Of a stretch of 39,804 bases of DNA, positions 21,656 to 29,100 are shown in pieces. This DNA comes from a virus. The DNA is taken from positions 1 through 39,804 of IMG/VR virus record IMGVR_UViG_3300005095_000026; one strand, given 5' to 3'. The translations under genes and the position numbers were made by a program. The first letter of the stretch is position 1. Every line of letters begins with the position of its first letter. Below the pieces are notes generated by a model. That model was not told the DNA's origin. It made no database searches and saw only the letters and a program-made list of their open reading frames with translations.

Positions 21656-22206
21656 AAAATTTCCTTTATCTCGTCAATGGTGCTGTTTTTGTCGATGTTT
21701 TTTGCTTTTTGCAAAAACTGTTCTATATCTATGCCTTTTTTTATCATATTCTCAAGTTTGCTTCGTATCTCGTTTAACAATATGACATAATCAGCTGCTA
21801 CAGATTTAGCCTGTTCGTTTGCGTTTATGATCGCTTCGTTTGTAGCTGTGTCATATTTCCCCTGTTTTGCAAATTGATACATATACTCATAGATCTCATT
21901 TTGCACATCTATGTACTTATCAGTCAAACTTTGCTTGTCCGCGAGCATCTCTTTTAGCCCTTCTGCTTTTTCTACAAAAAGAGTTTGAAGCTTTGACATT
22001 TCGTATTTAAACTGATCGCTCTCTTTTATAAGCTCTGTAAATTCATCTGCGGTTATCTCTTTACCATTTTTTTGCAGTGCTAAAAGTGCATAAAACTCCT
22101 CGTTTGAAGCATTGCAAACTACTGCTGCACCTGTGCTGTATTCTTTTGTAAAAGGCTCTTCAAACTGCTTGTTTAAAAACCCTGTAAAACTTATATAGCG
22201 ATACAT
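21652..22206 (-). CDS. Hypothetical helical protein coupled to the DGR reverse transcriptase
   Basis: The 184-residue protein starts at ATG 22206 inside the end of the RT gene (16-base overlap) with AAGGAAG upstream. The last two thirds form long helices (about 60-175). No family recognised. It could be a tail-fibre chaperone for the variable protein or an extra DGR component; only the coupling supports this. Confidence 0.6.
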   Translation of the reverse strand: MYRYISFTGFLNKQFEEPFTKEYSTGAAVVCNASNEEFYALLALQKNGKEITADEFTELIKESDQFKYEMSKLQTLFVEKAEGLKEMLADKQSLTDKYIDVQNEIYEYMYQFAKQGKYDTATNEAIINANEQAKSVAADYVILLNEIRSKLENMIKKGIDIEQFLQKAKNIDKNSTIDEIKEIF

Positions 22207-23420
22207 AAATCTTCCTTTTTTAATATATTTTGATAGTGTGGTATAGTTGCTGTATTTTTAGCATGTTCCAAAAGAGAAGTTATGGACTCTCTATTTTTTA
22301 ATTTAACTGCTTTTTTAAACTTATACATGGAGTGTTTTCTAACAAATTTTTTACTCTTCCATGTGCGATATCCGACAAAATTTATACCACGCTTGATCTT
22401 TGCTATAGTCCAATGTGAAAGTTCTAAATTTAATCTTTCTTTTATGAGCTTTTCTAAGGTGTCTTTGTGTTTTTTTGCTTCGTTTAGTGTTAAGCCGATA
22501 AGTATAAAATCATCGACATATCTCACATAGGAGTTCACTTTCAGCACTCTTTTAACAAAGTGGTCAGTTTCATTCATGTAGATAGAAGCGTAAATTTGGC
22601 TTAAAAGATTTCCTATCGGTATGCCTGTGTCTCCATCCATCTTAGCAAATTCACACATTAATTCTACAAACTTTTCATCTTTGATCTTTTTCTTAAAAAG
22701 TCCTCTTAAAATATCTCTATCTATGCTGTAAAAATACTTTTTTATGTCAAGTTTTAGATAGTAAAGCTCTCCGCTGTACTTTCTCATCTCTTTTTGAGTA
22801 TATCTACTGGCTTTATGTGTACCTTTGCCTTTTCTACAAGCATATGCATGATCAATGAAACTTTTGTCAAATATTTCATAAATTTCTTTATAGATAGCGT
22901 GTTGCACTACCAGGTCTCTAAAATGAGGAGCATTAATGACTCTTTTTTTAGGTTCATATACTTCAAATTGTCGATAAGGTTTAGGTTTGTAAGTACCATC
23001 TTTTAATTCGTCATGCAAGTCTGCTAAATTTTGCCCTAAATTTATCTCAAACTCGTAAGTGTGCGGCTTTTTTCTTTTGCCTTTTCGTGCTATCAGATAC
23101 GCTTTGTGAAGATTTTCTAATGTAAAAGTTTTATTATATAAATTTCCAACTCTTTTGGAGGTGCTTTGATTTTTGACATTGCTACTCAAAAAAGCACCTT
23201 GATTGATTTCGCTTATCGCAGGACAGCATATCCCTCTATTGCCAGTATTATCATTTGATATTTCAGGATTGGCTATACAGTCACGACCGCCCACATTGTT
23301 GTTAGAGTTACTGCGGTTATTGTTCAGATTAAGAGTGAACCCACCAGCGATCGAACTGTTGTTCCAATTACCGCCGACTAGACAAGTATGCATGTCAATA
23401 TACTGCCCTTGATTTCTCAC
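22191..23420 (-). CDS. DGR reverse transcriptase
   Basis: Copies TR RNA into adenine-mutagenised cDNA that replaces the VRs. RT motifs are clear: LKLDIKKYFYSID (catalytic Asp about 225), the DGR-typical IPIGNLLSQIYAS (about 267-279) and YVDDF (about 301-305). Start choice is unusual. GTG 23420 has AAAGGGG five bases upstream and overlaps the avd stop (GTGA), but translation from it runs in frame through the TR, giving 409 residues. TTG 23189 with AAGGTG seven bases upstream gives the 332 residues usual for the family. A TTG at 23447 has no ribosome site. The family's RTs normally start after the TR. Confidence 0.93.
   Translation of the reverse strand: MRNQGQYIDMHTCLVGGNWNNSSIAGGFTLNLNNNRSNSNNNVGGRDCIANPEISNDNTGNRGICCPAISEINQGAFLSSNVKNQSTSKRVGNLYNKTFTLENLHKAYLIARKGKRKKPHTYEFEINLGQNLADLHDELKDGTYKPKPYRQFEVYEPKKRVINAPHFRDLVVQHAIYKEIYEIFDKSFIDHAYACRKGKGTHKASRYTQKEMRKYSGELYYLKLDIKKYFYSIDRDILRGLFKKKIKDEKFVELMCEFAKMDGDTGIPIGNLLSQIYASIYMNETDHFVKRVLKVNSYVRYVDDFILIGLTLNEAKKHKDTLEKLIKERLNLELSHWTIAKIKRGINFVGYRTWKSKKFVRKHSMYKFKKAVKLKNRESITSLLEHAKNTATIPHYQNILKKEDLCIAI
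23282..23387 (-). repeat. DGR template repeat (TR)
   Basis: 106 bp between avd and the RT catalytic region, near-identical to the ends of VP1 and VP2. It holds 28 adenines on the coding strand, many in AAC and AAT codons; 20 of the 28 differ in at least one VR. It lacks the conserved block that follows each VR, diverging right after GGGCGGTCGTG. It is in the same reading phase as the RT frame. Confidence 0.95.
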
Positions 23421-23803
23421 ATTTTCCCCTTTATCTTTTGAATCCAAGAGCCAATCATTCGACCGATTTCATCAACGAGTTTAGAGATAGCGAGATATCT
23501 GTGTTTAGGCTTTACAGTTGCATCGGTCTTGCCGTTTTTGTATGCAAAATACCCAAGTTCATTTGCGAGATACAGCTGCATACGCAACTTCTCATGCGAA
23601 ATATCAAGATCGCTCAATGTTGTTTTTTTATAGTATTTTTTATGACATTCAGTTATTAAATCATAAACATGATACGCATTTTGTCGTATCTGCAACGCCA
23701 AAGCATACTTTTCGTGCTTTGGAAAATGGTTTAAATATATATTTAATAATTTTATCATTTCCATGTACTTCCTATTAAGAATCACTTCGTGCTTCTGTGC
23801 CAT
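23417..23803 (-). CDS. avd: DGR accessory variability determinant (Avd)
   Basis: The 128-residue basic, all-helical protein fits the Avd four-helix bundle that forms a pentamer, binds RT and TR RNA and is needed for mutagenic retrotransposition. It lies in the standard position between the VR-bearing gene and TR/RT. ATG 23803 follows the VP1 stop by 15 bases, and its GGAG ribosome site lies within the block shared with the remote VR2. Its stop overlaps the possible GTG start of the RT frame. Confidence 0.85.
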   Translation of the reverse strand: MAQKHEVILNRKYMEMIKLLNIYLNHFPKHEKYALALQIRQNAYHVYDLITECHKKYYKKTTLSDLDISHEKLRMQLYLANELGYFAYKNGKTDATVKPKHRYLAISKLVDEIGRMIGSWIQKIKGKM

Positions 23804-23835
23804 CGCTATCGCTCCGCACTACAAAAACACAGAGG
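23803..23835 (-). repeat. VR-flanking block shared by both targets (VP1 copy)
   Basis: 33 bases identical to 10569-10601: last codons and stop of VP1, then the avd ribosome-binding region. Absent beside the TR, as expected for a target-only homing signal. Confidence 0.75.
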
Positions 23836-25327
23836 CACGACCGCCCACAGTGTGGCCAGAGTTACCGCGGGAATTGTACAGATAAAGAGTGAACCCACCA
23901 GCGAGCGAACCGCTGCTCCAATTACCGCCGACTAGACAAGTCATATCTGTTCTTAAATATCTGTAAATACCATCATTCCCAAATTCTGTAGTACCGCCGC
24001 TGCTCACGCCAGTTGCTGCAGGAATAGATAAAGCAGTTCTTTTGTAGCTTATAGAGTTTTTATCGTTACTAAATTCAAAAACTTGATTTGCTCCATTCCC
24101 TAATCTTATCCAACCATTGTTGTCACTAACCAGGTCAGATATGTCGATATCATCATAGTTGTTGTAGTCGTAAGCACTATCTTCTGTTAAAGTTGCTATA
24201 TCTACAGACTCTTTTAATATTTTGAAATTTGAGCTGTCTCTGGTAAAGCCGCTTGCGACTTCCCACATGTTTCCATTCAGATCAGCGACTCCACAGTTTT
24301 GACCATTATGTGTTGTTTTTGCAAAGTTTGTGGCTGACCCTGTTTTTCCACAATTACTGTATCCCGAAGCTTCGTAAACAACAGAGTTATCGTTTGTGTC
24401 TTTTAGTGCGTTGTTATTGCAGCCTTTTGGTAAGTATGGTGCGACATCTTTAAAAGCACATGTTGCAATCGTTCCTGCGTCCGCATGTGCTTTCGCTAAC
24501 CGCATCAGCATCGAGTAAACAAAGATCGGAGTTAAGAAAAAATCATTTCCTAAACTTTTCGCAGCGGTATATAATTCATCGTATCTATTCTCACTACATC
24601 CATTAATATTTGCGACTGGATTATGATCGGCGTGGGTAGAAACTGGATCTCTGCTTTTTATACTTGCGAAGTAACCGTTATTATTAGATCCTTGATATTT
24701 TGAAACAAATATTCCTGCTTTTTCCACTCCTCCATTAAGAAAAGCTCTTTCTATCACATAGCCATCTTTTTTATGAGTACTAATATAGTATGTATTTCCT
24801 ATAATTTTAAAATAATATTTAGGGATAAAAACAAATACGGATCCGGACATTGGATGGATATAATTGCCGTAGTTATCATGATCGACCTGATAAGTTCCTG
24901 CCATCGACACTAAATAACTAGGGAGATCATGCTCTGGGCAAATGCCTACTCCAAAGCCGATCTTTCCAGTTATCCCGATATCATAGTATTTGACACCTTG
25001 GATTTTTTCATCTATCTCGTCCATAGAATATGTTGCTTCTTCAGGGATAACTACACTCTCCATCACCTCTATCTTGTCATTTATCTCTATTAAAGCGTTA
25101 TTTGCAGCATTGTTAACGATGTCCGCGGCTGAAGAGACTTCATCTATGAGTGTATTCGCCTCTTCTTTGAAAATATTCAGCTTCGCTATAAAATCTACGA
25201 TATCTTGCACAAAAGTCGGTATCCATAGCATAAAGCTGTTTCTTTGCTGTAGCCATTCTGGGGTATCGCTTTTTGCATCAACTGGCGGCGGCGGAGTTAA
25301 GTTTTGATCTATATCTGATATTGCCAT
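23819..25327 (-). CDS. DGR variable protein VP1, tail receptor-binding protein
   Basis: The 502-residue protein carries an N-terminal tail-attachment region with helices (about 25-110), then a C-type-lectin domain of the formylglycine-generating-enzyme type with the signature DLNGNMWEVASGF (about 349-361), and ends in the variable repeat (about 463-498) with NTVGGRASVFL-like conserved edge. This is the design of the Bordetella phage Mtd and related proteins, where diversified residues form the ligand surface. It directly follows the tail gene 25328-26176 and begins the DGR cluster. Many cysteines in the middle may form disulfides or bind metal. Confidence 0.9.
   Translation of the reverse strand: MAISDIDQNLTPPPPVDAKSDTPEWLQQRNSFMLWIPTFVQDIVDFIAKLNIFKEEANTLIDEVSSAADIVNNAANNALIEINDKIEVMESVVIPEEATYSMDEIDEKIQGVKYYDIGITGKIGFGVGICPEHDLPSYLVSMAGTYQVDHDNYGNYIHPMSGSVFVFIPKYYFKIIGNTYYISTHKKDGYVIERAFLNGGVEKAGIFVSKYQGSNNNGYFASIKSRDPVSTHADHNPVANINGCSENRYDELYTAAKSLGNDFFLTPIFVYSMLMRLAKAHADAGTIATCAFKDVAPYLPKGCNNNALKDTNDNSVVYEASGYSNCGKTGSATNFAKTTHNGQNCGVADLNGNMWEVASGFTRDSSNFKILKESVDIATLTEDSAYDYNNYDDIDISDLVSDNNGWIRLGNGANQVFEFSNDKNSISYKRTALSIPAATGVSSGGTTEFGNDGIYRYLRTDMTCLVGGNWSSGSLAGGFTLYLYNSRGNSGHTVGGRASVFL
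23836..23941 (-). repeat. Variable repeat VR1 (local DGR target)
   Basis: 106 bp aligned without gaps to the TR with 13 differences, all at template adenines. The variable codons replace Asn by Ser, Tyr, Gly, His or Thr and Ile by Leu, while the GGFTL and VGGR framework is kept. Confidence 0.95.
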
Positions 25328-26176
25328 TTATTTTATTCCTTCTAATTCTAAATTTAATGTGCTTGATGTAAAGTCTTCATGTATCGATTCTGGATTTGTA
25401 GCTTTTGCACAAACTATCTCTCCACTCTCATATCCGAAAAAGTAGAAAGTGAACTTGTCACCTATCCTTGCTATCTCGTCAACTTCTGCTATGCGAAGGT
25501 TGGAGTCTATATCTAAAGACATACTTACATCTTCAACTACTTTTTTTGTTCCGTATGGATCTTTTACTAAGCGAGAAGATACTTTTGTGCCATATTTCTC
25601 ACAACCTAGCGTTGTTCTCATTCCGATTCCTAAGTTCCCCACTTTTGCGATCGAGCCAGGATTTTTTATCTTTATCTTTATCTTGCTGCTGACTGCTATA
25701 GGGACATAAATAACTTCCTTTGTCGCATAAGACAAAGGATTGAACCAGTAATCGATCCAGTCATCGCCGTTTACAGTTACCAAGCCGCTTGTTTTAGTCT
25801 CGATAACGGCATCATTTTCATCTAACAACTCTACAACGATCTCTGTTGCTTCCAAGTTCGCAAAAGCGATCGTATCAACAGACGGAGCAGATATAGTGTA
25901 GGTTATTTCGTTGTTTGCATAACTTTGTGTAAAAAAGTGCGGATCAAAGGCAGCAAGTGTATTGACTGTTCCTTCCAGCTTCCAAAAGAGTGGATATGTA
26001 AGAGGTGTGTTTCCTGTATTTTCATTAACGCGAGAGATGTATATCTGAGTATCGCTTATAACTCTGTCGTTTTTTGCGTAAGTTGTGGATATATTAAATA
26101 TAGGGTAGGCTTCATCTGTTAGATTTGTTTCTGTTACTGTCGCAACTGTAGGTCTTAGGTACATTACTTCACTCAT
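25328..26176 (-). CDS. Distal tail/tail-tip protein
   Basis: The 282-residue protein lies between tape measure and VP1. Near the N terminus (about 25-70) is a small beta module with PIFNISTTYAKNDRVIS and a later FWKLEG, resembling carbohydrate-binding modules of the chitin-binding type common in tail proteins; the rest is beta-rich. It overlaps the tape measure stop by four bases. Likely links tail tip to VP1. No gpL, gpK, gpI or gpJ equivalent is visible. Confidence 0.65.
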   Translation of the reverse strand: MSEVMYLRPTVATVTETNLTDEAYPIFNISTTYAKNDRVISDTQIYISRVNENTGNTPLTYPLFWKLEGTVNTLAAFDPHFFTQSYANNEITYTISAPSVDTIAFANLEATEIVVELLDENDAVIETKTSGLVTVNGDDWIDYWFNPLSYATKEVIYVPIAVSSKIKIKIKNPGSIAKVGNLGIGMRTTLGCEKYGTKVSSRLVKDPYGTKKVVEDVSMSLDIDSNLRIAEVDEIARIGDKFTFYFFGYESGEIVCAKATNPESIHEDFTSSTLNLELEGIK

Positions 26177-29100
26177 GCTATATACTCCTCTTCGACTATC
26201 TCAACTTTTCTAGTCTTTGTTTGTAGTTGATTCGCTTTAAAAAGAAGAGACCTCATAATTTCTAGTTCTTTTTTTGTCTCTTTTAACACCTCTTTGATCT
26301 CTTTTAACTCCTTATTCTCGCCGGTTTTGTTTAGTACCAAAGCACCTTTATGGGGGACTACAAACTCTTGTTTATGAGTGATTCCTGCTATATCGTTTGG
26401 ATTTCCGTAGCCGGTAAAGCCTCCAGATTTAAATTGAGGAAGATCGTTTAGTTTTTGCTGTAAAATCGATTGAATATTAGTAAAATCAGCATGCCCGTCT
26501 AGGTATCTGTAATAATATCCATCGCCGTCATCTCTGTACCAAATATTTACACCAAGATAATCAGCAACTGCATCCAGTTGCTGATTATAATTAGAATTTT
26601 GTGTTCCTGTAAAAAATTCTAAGCCATTTCCAAAATCATACTCTCCCTCAACTGCCCTATTTACAGAATTTAAATGAGTCGATATCTCATTTTTTATCGA
26701 ATCGTTTATAGATTTTAAATTTCCATAAGCACTTGTAGCATCATTTGGTAAATATGGCTGTAACGCTTTTATAGCTGTCAACTCATCAATGTTTGAGACT
26801 GTCCCTGTCGCATCGTTATATCCTAGCAAGGTTTTAAGGTAGGAAAGATCGTCTGTTTGTGTAGCAAAACCTTTCATCTCGTCATACAGGTTTGCTCTTT
26901 GTGTCGCATCAAATGTCAGACCTGCGTTACCTAAAACTGTTTGAAAATCGATATCCTCTTGAGTTCCAAGTGTAGATGTTGCACCAAAAGATGCAGCAGA
27001 GAGATTTCTGGTATCTGCTTCTGCTTTTCTTGCAATATCTGCCAAAACCGCATCAAAATAAGTACTTGCTTTGTTGTAGTAAGTTTGTGCAGAACTCTCT
27101 TCGGCTGCTTTTGCTTCAAGCGCTGCTATTTTCTGTTTTTGCTCATCCGTAAGATTGAGTATGCCTGTTAAGCCGCTACTGCTACTTCCTAATAGATCAG
27201 ACAGCTTCACGCTTCCAAGTAGTGCAGGATTTGTTATCGCTATGTCTGCACCTTTATATAGACTGTTTACAGTATTGTCTTTTGCCATCCCTGCAAAATA
27301 AGGATTGTTTGCCGTTACAGTATCATAAGGTGCTACGAATGTTCCATCTTTCATCAAAGTAGAGACATCTGTTTGTGCCGCTGTTATATTTCCTACGCTT
27401 ACGGTTGTCGGAGCTGCTTCAAATGTGTTATCTTTCATGAGCCCTGTTTCGACAGATGGGATCATGTTTGATACGCCGACAGTGCTGTACGGTGCTACGA
27501 AGTTACTTTGATCTACAGATATAGCCTGTCCGGCGTATCTGGTCGTGAGCGTTGCTTCTTGTGCCAATCCCACGGTTTGGCTTGCTACAGTTATAAGTTG
27601 TGCTTTTTGTTCTTCTGATAGACCAACCAAAGTTGAAAACTCGTTTATGCTGAGCCCCCCTAAAACACCGTCAAGCGTTCCACCAGCGATCTGCACTTCC
27701 ATCACTTTAGCATTTGAATCCACGATTGCCTGATTTACTGAGAGCAAGTCATAAATATTTTCTTTAAGATAGTCAGATCTATCATAATCCTCTAGCGAAT
27801 TAGTCAGCGATGAACTTATCGAATTTATCTCTGCATAAACACTCTGCATCTCATCATATTTGTCTGGCAATAAAGCTCCGTTACTATCAAAAAAACTTGC
27901 AAATTCTTGCTCTTTTGAATTTAGCTGATCTAAATAATAATGTATCGACTCATCATCATCTAGCCCTGTCGTATATATGCTATCTTTTACACTATTAGAG
28001 CTTCTCGCTAGGTCTCTTAAAGTCTTAGCCGTATCTTCTAGTATGTCATTATATTCTTCCTGCATACTATTTTTAAGATCATCTAATTCCTTTTGTGCCT
28101 CCAGCAAATCTTCTTGCACTTCTATTTGCTTCATAATCTGTTCAACCACATCGGCTGAAGCATCTTCCATACTTTTAAATGCATCTTCAACATCACTACT
28201 CATAGAGATAAGTCTGCCGTATAATTCAGGGTCAGTAACACTCTCTAAAAGTTCTCTCCATTCATCTTTTGTTGCAGGGAGTATAAGTCCCATGGTGGAA
28301 AGTTCTTCGTTCATCTGTGCCTGTTTTATGCTATTTTGCTCTTGCAAAGTATAAAAATTCTCTAAAAGTGAGCTTTGACCGCTAATAAGGGCTTCGCGAC
28401 TACCTGCTCCTTCGATCATCTTTGCATCAAACTCTGCAAAAGAGCTTGTCTTTTGGAGAGCAGTTTGTAAGTTATGTAATTCTGTATATGCTGTAACTAC
28501 AGCATCAGTTGAAGCTTCTAGCGTTTCTATATATTTTCCTATGCCAGAATCATGTTCTTTCAAAACTATAGAACTCTTTGCGACTTCTCCTCCAAAATCT
28601 TTAGCAGATTTATTTGCAACTTCAGTATAGTTTACTGTTGCTATGCCCAATCTATCAAGAGAGTATTTCGCATCTTGATAGCCTGTTGAGATCCTTAAGA
28701 TAGTCTCAGTATAGTCCTCTCCGGTAGATTGGTATTCTTTAAGTTCACCTCCAAACATCGCAAGAGTTAGATCATCAAGCCTCGCAGTCATAGCCCCTGT
28801 TACAAGATCATTTATCTCATCCTGCGACTTATCCTTGAAGTCTAATTTTACTTCATCAAACTGCAAATCAGAGATGTCTCTTTCATTTACTCCAAGCGAC
28901 TCCATGCTGTCAGATACGACTTCGTAGCCAGTCCTTATTGCGTCAGCAAATTTTTGTTCTATATCGCTATCGAGATCTTCTTTGACAGTTTGATAGCCTG
29001 TTGACTTCACCAATCCAAAAACTGAACTTTTTTTAATTTTTATATCTTGGTATTGGTATCCATCTACGATCCCATTCATAAAGTCTTCAGCCGACTGTTT

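Noticed and set aside
22191-23420. RT as retron, Abi or group II intron enzyme
   Set aside because: TR/VR pairs, avd and the IGNLLSQ motif point to a DGR; no intron domains or retron RNA seen.
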